From an uncultured Pelagibacteraceae bacterium (GTDB taxonomy: Bacteria > Pseudomonadota > Alphaproteobacteria > Pelagibacterales > Pelagibacteraceae): 55,403 nucleotides of DNA. Position numbers and translations under genes: made by a program. The notes under the pieces were generated by a model, which was not told the DNA's origin, made no database searches, and saw only the letters and a list, made by a program, of their open reading frames with translations. Below are positions 16,129 through 25,036 of this stretch, piece after piece. Position 1 is the first letter of the stretch; each line of letters starts with the position of its first letter. The stretch covers positions 1 to 55,403 of the forward strand of contig CACHRX010000005.1 of assembly GCA_902582385.1 (NCBI GenBank), in the 5' to 3' direction.

Positions 16129-16800
16129 TTATTTCAACATTAAGGAATTATTAAATTTTTTTAAAATATAATTTAATGCTATACTAGAGGCCTCAACAGG
16201 AATATGATGGTCGCACCCTTTAATCAAGCGTGTTTCTATTTCTATTTCATTTCTTATAAAAAAATCTTTTGCCTCTAATAAAAAATTAGCTGGAACAACT
16301 TGATCAGCATCTCCATGAATTAATAAAGTATTTGTTGAAACTTTTTTTCTAGATTTTAAATCCTTTTCATCAATAATTTTTCCAGAAAAACCCACTATAC
16401 AATTATATTTTTCGTTGGATGTAAGACCTACATTTATAGACATCATACATCCCTGACTAAATCCTGATAAACATATTGTATTATTTTCCAAATTAAATTC
16501 TTCTTTAATCTCATCAATGAACTGACACAATTTTTTTTCAGCTTTAATGGATTGTTCCAAAATATAGGATGGATCATCTTTAGTTAAATCAAACCATTGG
16601 AATCCTGAAGGATTTATTGAACATCTTTCATGACCGTTTGGACAAATAAATATTGTATTTGGTAAATGTCTTTTCCAATTCAATGAAAGCATACTTATAT
16701 CTTTTCCATCACCACCATAACCATGCAACAAAATTATAGCATTCTTAATTTCCGAATCATTCTGAGGTCTTATTATTTCTGAATCTAGACAAAATGTCAT
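16129..16800 (-). CDS. Phospholipase/carboxylesterase-family alpha/beta hydrolase
   Basis: The 223-residue protein shows the LYPLA/EstB pattern: ILLHGYGGDGKDISML for the oxyanion region, nucleophile Ser in CLSGFSQGCMMS, Asp in IHGDADQVVPANFL, and His in GCDHHIPVEA. It probably acts on carboxyl esters of small acyl or lysophospholipid substrates in the cytosol, as there is no signal peptide. It sits 26 bases upstream of the HNH gene and diverges from the HIG1 gene. Confidence 0.87.
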   Translation of the reverse strand: MTFCLDSEIIRPQNDSEIKNAIILLHGYGGDGKDISMLSLNWKRHLPNTIFICPNGHERCSINPSGFQWFDLTKDDPSYILEQSIKAEKKLCQFIDEIKEEFNLENNTICLSGFSQGCMMSINVGLTSNEKYNCIVGFSGKIIDEKDLKSRKKVSTNTLLIHGDADQVVPANFLLEAKDFFIRNEIEIETRLIKGCDHHIPVEASSIALNYILKKFNNSLMLK

Positions 16801-16849
16801 ACTGTATAATTTATGTTTTTTTATTTTTAAAACACCTTACAATAGATCC

Positions 16850-17053
16850 ATGATATCTGGAATATTTGTAAAAATTTTATCTATAACTTTATTGATAGCA
16901 GTGGGTATTGTACTAATACTTGGCATTGGAACTTTATTTAAAGGTGGTGAAACAAGCAAAAAATATTCTAACAAATTAATGCAATTAAGAGTTTTGTTAC
17001 AATTTATAGCAGTAATCGCTTTAGTTGGCTTTGCATATTTTTTTAAAAATTAA
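16850..17053 (+). CDS. HIG1-domain (twin-helix) inner-membrane protein
   Basis: The 67-residue protein has two membrane helices (about residues 7-30 and 46-64) separated by a short loop with GGETSKKYSNKLMQLRVLLQ, which matches the HIG1 (hypoxia-induced gene) signature NKLMRLRVxxQ. Mitochondrial relatives associate with cytochrome oxidase supercomplexes; a respiratory role here is inference. Its TAA is interlocked with the stop of the convergent TlpA-like gene in TTAA. Confidence 0.8.
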   Translation: MISGIFVKILSITLLIAVGIVLILGIGTLFKGGETSKKYSNKLMQLRVLLQFIAVIALVGFAYFFKN

Positions 17054-17559
17054 TTATAATTTTTTAGCCATTCAATAAATTTTTCTTCTGCAAAATCTAT
17101 TGAACCAATAATTCTTGCAAATTCTAAACCTTCTTTATTAAATAAAATTGACGTAGGGATCCCGCGGAGTCCAAATATTTTTGCCAGAGTTATTGGGGAG
17201 TCGAAATATAATTCTAAGTTCTGAATTTTTAAATTTTCAAAAAATTTTGAAGATTTTTGTATATTATCTTGACCAACATTTATTGGAAATATTTTTAAAT
17301 TATTTAGATCTTTATTAGACTGCAATAAATCTAGGGAGGGCATTTCTTCCTTACAAGGAGCACACCAAGTTGCCCAAAAATTCAATAAAATCAAATTTCC
17401 CTTATAATCTTTTAAATCTAAGTACTTTCCTTTGGCGTCTAGAAACGTTAAATCATCATACTTTTTTAAATCTTTATTGATAACAAGATTTTTTATATTA
17501 GTAGTTTCATCTGCTAATGAACTAGTAAGTAAAAAAAAATATATTATTAAAAATCTCAT
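17050..17559 (-). CDS. TlpA/ResA-like periplasmic thiol-disulfide oxidoreductase
   Basis: The 169-residue protein has a hydrophobic N-terminus ending SSLADE, a likely signal peptide, and then a thioredoxin fold with the redox motif NFWATWCAPCKEEMPSLDLL (CAPC) around residue 67 and the cis-proline in GIPTSILFNKEG. TlpA/ResA members reduce periplasmic thiols, for example during cytochrome c or oxidase assembly. It diverges from argH with a 24-base gap, so the two start sites share very little promoter space. Confidence 0.87.
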   Translation of the reverse strand: MRFLIIYFFLLTSSLADETTNIKNLVINKDLKKYDDLTFLDAKGKYLDLKDYKGNLILLNFWATWCAPCKEEMPSLDLLQSNKDLNNLKIFPINVGQDNIQKSSKFFENLKIQNLELYFDSPITLAKIFGLRGIPTSILFNKEGLEFARIIGSIDFAEEKFIEWLKNYN

Positions 17560-17583
17560 GTTAAACAGGTATAATTAATTATC

Positions 17584-18975
17584 ATGACAAAAAATAAAAA
17601 CAACCATGCAATATGGAGCACAAGAATTAAAAATAGTAATTCCATCCTTTTTCAAAGGGTTGGGAGCTCTATTGGTATTGATAAGAGACTCTATAAAGAA
17701 GATATAGCCGGTTCCATTGCCCATGTAGAAATGTTATTTAGACAAAAAATAATTTCTTTTAAAATTAAAAATAAAATTATTTATGGTCTGAATAAAATAG
17801 AGAAAGAAATTTTAAATAAAAAATTTGATTTTAATAAGAAGTATGAAGATATTCATATAAATATTGAAAAAAGATTATTTCAAATAATTGGTGAAGAGGC
17901 TGGATATATTCACACTGGAAGATCAAGAAATGATCAAGTAATTACTGATTTAAAAATTTGGATAAAAGCTTCAACCAAAAAAATCCATTCTAATTTAGAT
18001 AAAATAATTTTAAGTATATTAAAATTATCAGAAAAAAATGTAGATACAATTATGCCTGGTTTTACCCATCTTAAAAATGCACAACCAGTTTCTTTTGCTC
18101 ATTATTTAATGGCATATATTGAAATGTTTAATAGAGATAAAAAAAGATTTAATAATAATCTAGACAGTCTAAATGAAAATCCTTTAGGAGTTGGAGCTTT
18201 AACTGGAACTTCTTTTAATATTGATAGAAATTATACTACAAAAAAACTTGGTTTTAAAAAACCAACTAATAATTCAATTGATACTGTTTCAGATAGGGAT
18301 TTTGTTTTAGATTTTTTATATAGTGTGTCGGTATGTTCTATGCATATTTCGAGAATTTCTGAAGAACTAATTATTTGGAGTTCAGATGGTTTTAATTTAA
18401 TAAATTTGTCAGATAAAATAGTAACTGGATCATCTATTATGCCCCAAAAAAAAAATCCTGATCTACTTGAATATTTAAGAGGAAAGGCTGGAAACAGTTA
18501 TGGAAATCTATTTTCTATGCTCACAATTTTGAAAGGGCTGCCTTTATCATATTTTAAAGATCTTCAAGATGATAAAGAAATAGTTTTTAGATCGAATGAT
18601 ACACTAATAGATTGTTTAAAAATATTTGATGAAATTCTCAGAAATTTTGCACCTAATAAAAAAAAGATGCTAGAGCTTGCAAATTCTGGATATATTACTG
18701 CAACCGACTTAGCTGATTATCTTGTTAAAAATCATTCAATGTCTTTTAGAGAAGCTTATAAAAAAACTTCTGAAATTGTTAATTTTGCTGAAAAAAAGAA
18801 AAAAAAGTTAAATGAATTAACAATTGAAGAGTTAAAAAAAATTGAACCGAAATTAACAATTGACGTTTTGCGGGTTTTTGATTTAAGAAATTCTGTAAAG
18901 TCCAAGAACTCTTATGGTGGAACATCTTTTGAAAACGTTAAAAGAATGATATTGAAATATAAAAAGAATATATGA
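17584..18975 (+). CDS. argH: Argininosuccinate lyase
   Basis: The 463-residue enzyme splits argininosuccinate to arginine and fumarate. The family signature GSSIMPQKKNPD with the mobile catalytic Ser loop is near residue 280. HTGRSRNDQV and TPGFTHLKNAQP-like MPGFTHLKNAQPVSFAHYL provide the other two conserved regions. It heads argH-lptM-lysA; its TGA overlaps the lptM ATG in ATGA. Confidence 0.96.
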   Translation: MTKNKNNHAIWSTRIKNSNSILFQRVGSSIGIDKRLYKEDIAGSIAHVEMLFRQKIISFKIKNKIIYGLNKIEKEILNKKFDFNKKYEDIHINIEKRLFQIIGEEAGYIHTGRSRNDQVITDLKIWIKASTKKIHSNLDKIILSILKLSEKNVDTIMPGFTHLKNAQPVSFAHYLMAYIEMFNRDKKRFNNNLDSLNENPLGVGALTGTSFNIDRNYTTKKLGFKKPTNNSIDTVSDRDFVLDFLYSVSVCSMHISRISEELIIWSSDGFNLINLSDKIVTGSSIMPQKKNPDLLEYLRGKAGNSYGNLFSMLTILKGLPLSYFKDLQDDKEIVFRSNDTLIDCLKIFDEILRNFAPNKKKMLELANSGYITATDLADYLVKNHSMSFREAYKKTSEIVNFAEKKKKKLNELTIEELKKIEPKLTIDVLRVFDLRNSVKSKNSYGGTSFENVKRMILKYKKNI

Positions 18976-19112
18976 TAAAAAAATTTTCTGCAATTATACT
19001 TTTAACTTTTTTACTAATTTCATGTGGAAAAAAAGGAGATCCTATTTATGATGAGAATGAAGAAAACCAAAATTCAAAAAAAATTATTACTCAGTTGAGT
19101 AAACTTTCATGA
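18972..19112 (+). CDS. lptM: LptM-like small lipoprotein (YifL family), 46 residues
   Basis: The ORF has a short signal peptide with a lipobox LLISC, acylated Cys18, then GKKGDPIY, matching the LptM/YifL motif CGxKGxL/P. LptM assists maturation of the LPS translocon LptDE at the outer membrane in enterobacteria; the same role here is inferred. Its ATG overlaps the argH stop (ATGA) and its TGA overlaps the lysA ATG, giving three translationally coupled genes. The argH-lptM-lysA order is common in proteobacteria. Confidence 0.85.
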   Translation: MIKKFSAIILLTFLLISCGKKGDPIYDENEENQNSKKIITQLSKLS

Positions 19113-20323
19113 AATATAAAAACAATAAATTGATTATTGATAGGATTAACGTTGATTTTTTAGCTAAGAAATTTTCTACTCCAATTTATTGTTATTCATT
19201 TAACAAACTTAAAAAAAATATTCTACATTTTAAAAAAAGTTTTCAAAAAATTAATCCTTTGATCTGTTTTTCAGTTAAATCTAATTCAAATTTACAAATA
19301 TTGAGAGAAATAAAAAAATTTGATTTTGGTGCAGATGTTGTTTCTGGTGGAGAATTAATGAAAGCAATAAAAGCTGGTATAAATCCAAAAAAAATTGTTT
19401 TTTCAGGTGTTGGCAAAACTTCTTCGGAAATAGAGTACGCTATAAATAAAAAAATCTTATTAATTAATGCAGAGTCGAAAAATGAAATTTTAGAAATTGA
19501 AAAAATTGCAAATCTGAAAAAAAAAAATGTCAACATTGGCATTAGATTAAACCCAAATACAGATGCAAAAACAATTAGTCAGATTTCAACAGGAAAAAAA
19601 GAAAACAAGTTTGGAGTAGACGAAAAAAAATTTTTAAAATTAATAGACTATATTAAAAAGTCTAGATATTTAGATTTGAGATGTTTAAGTGTTCATATCG
19701 GAAGCCAAATACTTAGTCACAAGCCTTATGAAAAAATGCTCAAAGCTGTAAATAGAGTTATAGAAAAATCAAATCATAATTTTGAATATGTTGATCTAGG
19801 TGGCGGAATGGGGATCGATTATATGCACAATAATAAAAGGCTAAATTTAAAAAAATATGCTTTAAGTATAATCAAAATTTTAAAAAGAAATAATTCAAAA
19901 ATTATCTTTGAGCCAGGCAGATCTATTATTGGTAATACTGCTATACTTATAACTCAAGTCATTTATGTAAAAGAAGGACATAAAAAAGATTTTGTAATAT
20001 TAGATGCTGCTATGAATGATTTTATGCGTCCTGCTCTTTATAATGCTGAACACAAAATTATTCCATCAAAGAAAAGAAATGGTTTTTCTAAAAAGACTTA
20101 TGAATTTGTAGGTCCAATATGTGAAAGTACAGATAAATTTGCTACAATTAAAAAATTCAAAAAATTGATCGAAAAAGATTTTATAGTTATATGTGATGTT
20201 GGTGCATATGGAACTTCCTTATCATCTAATTACAATGTAAGACCTAAACCACTCGAAATAATGGTAAAAGGTTCTAAAATTCAAATAATCAATAAAAAAC
20301 AAAAACTATCTGAATTAATGTAA
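19109..20323 (+). CDS. lysA: Diaminopimelate decarboxylase
   Basis: The 404-residue PLP enzyme makes lysine from meso-diaminopimelate. The PLP lysine lies in CFSVKSNSNLQILRE near residue 55. HIGSQI, the glycine loop DLGGGMGIDY, EPGRSIIGNTAIL and the active-site Cys motif GPICESTDKFA follow in the expected order, and the C-terminal CDVGAYGTSLSSNYN completes it. It is coupled to lptM and followed after 12 bases by plsC. Confidence 0.95.
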   Translation: MKYKNNKLIIDRINVDFLAKKFSTPIYCYSFNKLKKNILHFKKSFQKINPLICFSVKSNSNLQILREIKKFDFGADVVSGGELMKAIKAGINPKKIVFSGVGKTSSEIEYAINKKILLINAESKNEILEIEKIANLKKKNVNIGIRLNPNTDAKTISQISTGKKENKFGVDEKKFLKLIDYIKKSRYLDLRCLSVHIGSQILSHKPYEKMLKAVNRVIEKSNHNFEYVDLGGGMGIDYMHNNKRLNLKKYALSIIKILKRNNSKIIFEPGRSIIGNTAILITQVIYVKEGHKKDFVILDAAMNDFMRPALYNAEHKIIPSKKRNGFSKKTYEFVGPICESTDKFATIKKFKKLIEKDFIVICDVGAYGTSLSSNYNVRPKPLEIMVKGSKIQIINKKQKLSELM

Positions 20324-20335
20324 CATTAACAAAAA

Positions 20336-21037
20336 ATGTTAAGAAATTTTTTATTCTCTGTTATCTTTTTTTCTGGGATAATTTTTATTTCAATTATATT
20401 TTTGCCCGCTTTAATACTACCTCAAAATATTACTCTTTTTGGTGGAAAGTTAATGGGTTTTTGGACAGGATTTTGTTTAAAAAAAATATTGTTAACAAAA
20501 ATTGAAGTAATAGGAGAAGAAAATATTATAAAAAATGATAAGTTTTTTATCGCATCTTCACATCAATCAATGTTTGAAACTTTTTATCTTCAGACCATAT
20601 TTAATTCTCCAGTTTTTATCTTGAAAAAAGAGCTTTTATTAATACCAATATTTGGATGGTATCTAAAAAAAATTGGGTCAATATCTATTCAAAGAAGCAA
20701 AATAACTAAAGATAACTTAAGTTTCTTTAATGATATTCATAAAATGGTCAAAAATTCAGAAAGACCAATAATAATTTTTCCTCAAGGAACTAGGGTAAAA
20801 CCTGACGAATATCAACCTTTTAAAAAGGGTGCAGGTAGAATTTATGAAGAACTTAAAATTTCGTGTCAACCTATAGCAATTAATTCAGGTAATGTTTGGC
20901 CAAAAAAAGGTATCAAACATACCAACAAAAAAATTGTTATATCAATTTTACCACAATTAAAATATGGAATAGAAAAAGATAAATTTATAAAAAATTTAGA
21001 AGAAATAATTTATTCAGAATTGAAAAAAATTAGTTAG
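20336..21037 (+). CDS. plsC: 1-acyl-sn-glycerol-3-phosphate acyltransferase (PlsC family)
   Basis: The 233-residue membrane-associated acyltransferase has an N-terminal hydrophobic helix, the catalytic block ASSHQSMFETFYLQ (a HxxxxE form of HX4D, as in many proteobacterial members), and the substrate motif IIFPQGTRVKPDE. It would add the second acyl chain to make phosphatidic acid. Its TAG is interlocked with the dnaN stop in TTAG. Confidence 0.9.
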   Translation: MLRNFLFSVIFFSGIIFISIIFLPALILPQNITLFGGKLMGFWTGFCLKKILLTKIEVIGEENIIKNDKFFIASSHQSMFETFYLQTIFNSPVFILKKELLLIPIFGWYLKKIGSISIQRSKITKDNLSFFNDIHKMVKNSERPIIIFPQGTRVKPDEYQPFKKGAGRIYEELKISCQPIAINSGNVWPKKGIKHTNKKIVISILPQLKYGIEKDKFIKNLEEIIYSELKKIS

Positions 21038-22146
21038 CCCTTCATAGGCATTACAACATAGATACTATCAAAATCACCAGGGTCCTTAATCAAAGCAGGA
21101 GACCCGGTATCATTAAAAAAAATCTCAATCTTTTCACCATCAAGTTGGGAAGCAACATCAATTAAGTATCTTGAATTAAAACTGATTTCTAAATCATGAT
21201 CAAATTTGACATTTAATGTTTCATTTCCATCTCCACTATTTGTGTTATTTACAGATAGATTTAAAGCATCTTTTGTCAGATTAAATTTTACCCCATCCTT
21301 TTTATCAAGTGAAACTGATGCTACTCGATCTACAGATCCTTGGAATAATTTAAGATTAATTTCAAGTTTTTTTTGATTATTTTTTGGAATAACCTGAATA
21401 TAATTTGGAAATTTACCATCAATAAGTTTTGAAATTAAAATACTATTATTAAATTCAAATTTGATTTTTGATTTAACGTTAGAAATTTTTACATCACCAT
21501 CATAGTTATCCAATAAAGAACAAAGTTGAAAAATAGTTTTTTTTGGTAAAATTATTGGTTCAAAATCAATTTTTTGTTCTAATCTAATTTTTGAAATTGA
21601 CATTCTATGACTATCAGTTGCTACTGCAGTAAGGTAATTTTTATCTTCTACTTCAGTTTGATGAAAGTAAATTCCACTAAGATAGTGTCTAGTTTCATCG
21701 TTAGAAACTGAAAATTTACATTTGTTGAGTAATTTTAATAATTTTTTTGAATTAATAAAAAATTCATTCTCATTAAAATTTTCCTCAGTTAATGGAAATT
21801 CTGAAGGACTAATACAATTAAGATTAAAAATTGATTTTTCTGACTCTAATTGAAGTTTGCTGACATCAGTTAAAGATAAATTTATTTTTTTACCTGAAGA
21901 AAATTTCCTTATGATATCATACATTATAGATGAGGTTGTAGTAGTTTTTCCTTCCTCTATAACTTCAATATTATTTATTTTATGAAGAAAAATTAAATCT
22001 AAATCTGTCGCTGTAATTATCAATTGAGAATTGTTAACATCTAATAAAACATTAGATAAAATTGGGAGAGTACTCCTTTTCTCAATAACACCTTGGCAAT
22101 AATTTAAAGCTTGTTGGAGATCTTGTTGATTTACATTAAATTTCAT
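21034..22146 (-). CDS. dnaN: DNA polymerase III beta sliding clamp
   Basis: The 370-residue product has the usual three-domain clamp length and the N-terminal MKFNVNQQDLQQALNYCQGV with RSTLPILSNVLLDV; the C-terminal SPALIKDPGDFDSIYVVMPMKG matches the conserved clamp tail. It tethers polymerase III to DNA. Its start overlaps the dnaA stop by 11 bases, so dnaA-dnaN are co-translated. Confidence 0.96.
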   Translation of the reverse strand: MKFNVNQQDLQQALNYCQGVIEKRSTLPILSNVLLDVNNSQLIITATDLDLIFLHKINNIEVIEEGKTTTTSSIMYDIIRKFSSGKKINLSLTDVSKLQLESEKSIFNLNCISPSEFPLTEENFNENEFFINSKKLLKLLNKCKFSVSNDETRHYLSGIYFHQTEVEDKNYLTAVATDSHRMSISKIRLEQKIDFEPIILPKKTIFQLCSLLDNYDGDVKISNVKSKIKFEFNNSILISKLIDGKFPNYIQVIPKNNQKKLEINLKLFQGSVDRVASVSLDKKDGVKFNLTKDALNLSVNNTNSGDGNETLNVKFDHDLEISFNSRYLIDVASQLDGEKIEIFFNDTGSPALIKDPGDFDSIYVVMPMKG

Positions 22147-23557
22147 TATCTTTATTATTATATAATATATGATTTTTTAATTTATCAATGTTTTGTAACA
22201 TTTCTGGATCCTTTTCTTTTAATTTTTCTATGGTTTTTACAGAATGAATAATTGTTGTGTGGTCTCGATTTGAAAATTCGCGTCCAATTTCCGGCAATGA
22301 TTTTGAAGTTAAAATTTTAGTTAAATAAATTGCAGTTTGTCTAGGTCTAACCAAATATCTTGATCTTCTTGAAGACAACATCTCATTTTTGCTTATTTTA
22401 AAAAATTTACATACTAAAGTTTGTATTAGATCAATTGTAACCTTGTTTTCAGATAAATTTAAAAGGTCTTTCAAAATAATTTTTGTCTCACTAAGGTTAG
22501 GAACCTTTTTATAAATTCTCGAGAATGAAATTATTCGATTTATTGCTCCAACTAATTCTCTAATACTTCCTGTTACTTCTGTACTTATATAATCCTGAAT
22601 TTCTCTAGAAATTTTTATATGATCAGTATAAAGTTTATTAAGTTCATCTGTCTTAAATTCAACAATCTTTTTTCTTAAGTCAAAATCTGGCTTTTGAATA
22701 TCAACCACCAGTCCTCCAGAAAATCTAGACTTTATTCTTTCCTGAATTCTTGATAATTTACTCGGAGCCCTATCCGCAGAGACTATAATTTGTGAACCTT
22801 TCTCTAAAAGGGCATTAAATGTATGAAAAAATTCTTCCTGCATAGCTTCTTTACCATTCATAAACTGAATATCATCAATCAACAAAATATCTGTATTTCT
22901 AAAATACTCTTTAAACTTGACCATATCATTAGATTTTATAGATTTAACAAACTGATACATAAAACGTTCAGCTGAAATAAACATTACTTTATTATTTTTT
23001 TTTGTCTCTAATCCAATTGAATTTAGTAAATGAGTTTTACCCATTCCAACCCCGCCATAAATATATAATGGATTATAATGCGAAATATTTTCTGACACTT
23101 TTAAAGAGGCTTCAAAAGCAAGTTTGTTACTTGAGCCAGTTAAAAAGTTATCAAATCTCTTGTTTGGATCAATTCGGTTATATTGAAGATAAGAGTCTTT
23201 TATAAATGAAATTTTTTCAGTATTTTCAAAATTTTGAGTATTTGTTATTTTTTCGTTTGATCCTGTTGTTTCTTTATCAACAATTTTAAATTCTATTCTA
23301 ATAATATTTTTTTTATAGTTTCTAACAATTTGTAAAATTTGATCTAAGTATCTTGATGTTATCCAATCTCTTATGAACCTAGTTGGTACTGAAAGTAGTA
23401 TATAATTGTTTAAATCTTCTATAAAATTTATCTTTTTTAACCAACTTTCATAAATTTCTGTGCCAAGTTTATCTTTCATCTCTTTTTGAATTAGATTCCA
23501 ATTTATATTTTCAGAATTTAAATTGTTTAGATTTTTTTTTGTAAAAGTATTGTTCAT
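22136..23557 (-). CDS. dnaA: Chromosomal replication initiator DnaA
   Basis: DnaA binds the origin and opens it. Domain I starts with NWNLIQKEMKDKLG, domain III has Walker A GGVGMGKTHLLNS and Walker B ILLIDDIQFMNGKEAMQEEFF, and domain IV ends with the DNA-binding signature SNRDHTTIIHSVKTIE. The start is uncertain: ATG at 23557 gives 473 residues, while ATG at 23587 adds ten residues (MVLTELSPTK); neither has a clear ribosome binding site. A set of repeats lies upstream. Confidence 0.95.
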   Translation of the reverse strand: MNNTFTKKNLNNLNSENINWNLIQKEMKDKLGTEIYESWLKKINFIEDLNNYILLSVPTRFIRDWITSRYLDQILQIVRNYKKNIIRIEFKIVDKETTGSNEKITNTQNFENTEKISFIKDSYLQYNRIDPNKRFDNFLTGSSNKLAFEASLKVSENISHYNPLYIYGGVGMGKTHLLNSIGLETKKNNKVMFISAERFMYQFVKSIKSNDMVKFKEYFRNTDILLIDDIQFMNGKEAMQEEFFHTFNALLEKGSQIIVSADRAPSKLSRIQERIKSRFSGGLVVDIQKPDFDLRKKIVEFKTDELNKLYTDHIKISREIQDYISTEVTGSIRELVGAINRIISFSRIYKKVPNLSETKIILKDLLNLSENKVTIDLIQTLVCKFFKISKNEMLSSRRSRYLVRPRQTAIYLTKILTSKSLPEIGREFSNRDHTTIIHSVKTIEKLKEKDPEMLQNIDKLKNHILYNNKDNEI

Positions 23558-23589
23558 TTTCGTAGGGGATAGTTCAGTTAGAACCATAA

Positions 23590-23740
23590 TTAAATTATTG
23601 CAACAAATAATTTAAAATAATCAAAAAAAAATTAAATCTATGATTGTGTAAAATTTTTGTTCAAAAATAAATTATTTGATTAATAATTTCTTTCTCTAAT
23701 AAGAAGAATAAAATTTATGATTGTATTAGGTTCAAAAATT
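23590..23740. repeat. Imperfect ~77-bp tandem duplication with dyads upstream of dnaA
   Basis: Two units are visible. Unit 1 has a 10-bp dyad TTAAATTATT-n6-AATAATTTAA (23590-23615), then TATGATTGT (23639) and TTCAAAAAT (23660). Unit 2 has an 8-bp dyad AAATTATT-n5-AATAATTT (23669-23689), then TATGATTGT (23716) and TTCAAAAAT (23731). Corresponding elements are spaced 71-77 bases. The gap between dnaA and rpsT contains no coding region. Confidence 0.55.
23645..23653 (-). promoter_or_regulatory. Candidate DnaA box upstream of dnaA
   Basis: The minus strand reads TTTTACACA, which fits the relaxed DnaA box TTWTNCACA. It lies about 60-90 bases upstream of the dnaA start, where autoregulatory DnaA boxes are common. 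A single 9-mer in AT-rich DNA can occur by chance, and the corresponding position of the second repeat unit does not match. Confidence 0.35.
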
Positions 23741-23830
23741 AATTTACTAAATCTAAATATTGTAAATGGTAATTATTAAATCATATATAGTGCGTATGCT
23801 TTCAGTTGAATCAACTAAAAGTATAACAGG

Positions 23831-24091
23831 TTATATTGCTGCTATTTTCTTTGAGACTCTTGAAACGTTTCTTGAGGCGTTTTGTTTTTTGATTATTCCA
23901 GTTTTGGCAATTTTCATCAGTTCTGAATTCAACTTAGGTAAGAATTTGAGTGCTTCAGATTTCTTTTTATCTTCAATTAAAAGGTTCATTTTTTTTAAGG
24001 CATTTTTATATCTACTTTTCCTAGCTTTATTAACTAAAGTTTGTTTAGATATTCTTCTTATTCTTTTAATAGCTGATTTAGTATTTGCCAT
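23831..24091 (-). CDS. rpsT: 30S ribosomal protein S20
   Basis: The canonical S20 start MANTKSAIKRIRRISKQ is used, giving 86 residues, the normal length; an upstream in-frame extension is not part of the protein. The basic helical sequence RKSRYKNALKKMN and C-terminal ASRNVSRVSKKIA are typical. S20 binds 16S rRNA during early 30S assembly. It lies between mutM and dnaA as in other alphaproteobacteria. Confidence 0.96.
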   Translation of the reverse strand: MANTKSAIKRIRRISKQTLVNKARKSRYKNALKKMNLLIEDKKKSEALKFLPKLNSELMKIAKTGIIKKQNASRNVSRVSKKIAAI

Positions 24092-24141
24092 AAGCGCAGG
24101 GGTATAGCTTGAGAATTTACTATGGTCAATCAAATAATTGA

Positions 24142-25005
24142 TCATTTTTGACAAACACCACAATAAAAGGTTGATCTATTAGAAATATTTTTTTTTTGGA
24201 TAACTCCTGAACATCTAAATCTTATACAATTTAAACCTTCTCTTTGGTAAACATTAAAATTTTTTTGAAAATTTCCCTTTGTACCAAAAGTATTTTTAAA
24301 ATCTCTTATACTTGACCCCCCTTTACTAATTGCATTAAGAAGAACTTTTTTTGAATTTATAGCGATATCTTCACATTCTTTTTCTTTTAGAAGCCTTGCT
24401 TTTTTTGTAGGTTTAATTTTACTTAAAAATAAAATCTCACTAGCGTAAATATTTCCAATACCAGAAACAAAGTGCTGATCTAATAAAAAATTTTTAATAT
24501 TTTTTTTTTTATTTTTAAAAAATGAATAAATGTAATCTTTATTAAACTTAAAATCAAATGGTTCAGGACCAAGATAGCTTAATCTTTTAGTTAACATATT
24601 GTCATCTTTTATTATTTGAAAAAAACCAAATCGTCTTGGATCATTATAAACTATCTTGAAATCTTTAAAAAAAATCTCAACGTGATTATGTTTTTCCGGT
24701 AACTTAAATGAATTGTAAAAACTAGTATTGGTAAGATAATTTTTCTTAACATTATGAATTAAGTGAATTGTGCCTGACATTCCTAGATGTACTAAGCAAT
24801 GAGTACTATTAGATAAACTCAAAATTAAGTATTTTGAAAATCTTTTTACTTTACTTATCTTTTGATTTTTCAAAGAGCTTTCAAAATTAAGGGGTATCTT
24901 AAATCTTAAATTCCTATTTCTAACTATTACCTTTTCCACCTTTTTTTGTTTTATTTTTTTATCTAAAGACTGTCTTACGATTTCTACTTCTGGTAATTCT
25001 GGCAT
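24142..25005 (-). CDS. mutM: Formamidopyrimidine-DNA glycosylase
   Basis: The 287-residue repair enzyme excises oxidised purines such as 8-oxoG. The catalytic N-terminus PELPEVEIVRQSL with Pro1 and Glu2 is intact after Met removal, and the C-terminal zinc finger is C-x4-C-x16-C-x2-C (NCIRFRC ... FYCGVCQK), the longer first spacer also seen in other alphaproteobacteria. The helix-two-turn-helix segment DQHFVSGIGNIYASEILF is present. It diverges from ubiE with a 31-base gap. Confidence 0.95.
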   Translation of the reverse strand: MPELPEVEIVRQSLDKKIKQKKVEKVIVRNRNLRFKIPLNFESSLKNQKISKVKRFSKYLILSLSNSTHCLVHLGMSGTIHLIHNVKKNYLTNTSFYNSFKLPEKHNHVEIFFKDFKIVYNDPRRFGFFQIIKDDNMLTKRLSYLGPEPFDFKFNKDYIYSFFKNKKKNIKNFLLDQHFVSGIGNIYASEILFLSKIKPTKKARLLKEKECEDIAINSKKVLLNAISKGGSSIRDFKNTFGTKGNFQKNFNVYQREGLNCIRFRCSGVIQKKNISNRSTFYCGVCQK

Positions 25006-25036
25006 TTGATACTATATTCAATATATAATTTATTTT

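Noticed and set aside
23588-23830. oriC in the dnaA-rpsT gap
   Set aside because: Only one relaxed DnaA box is found and no box cluster. In many alphaproteobacteria the origin is not next to dnaA. I report the repeats but do not call an origin.
23766-24107. Plus-strand 113-codon ORF opposite rpsT
   Set aside because: It is antisense to ribosomal protein S20 over most of its length; the S20 product is certain.
24891-25036. Broken zinc finger in MutM because the first Cys pair is C-x4-C
   Set aside because: The longer spacer is found in other alphaproteobacterial MutM proteins, and all four Cys are present.
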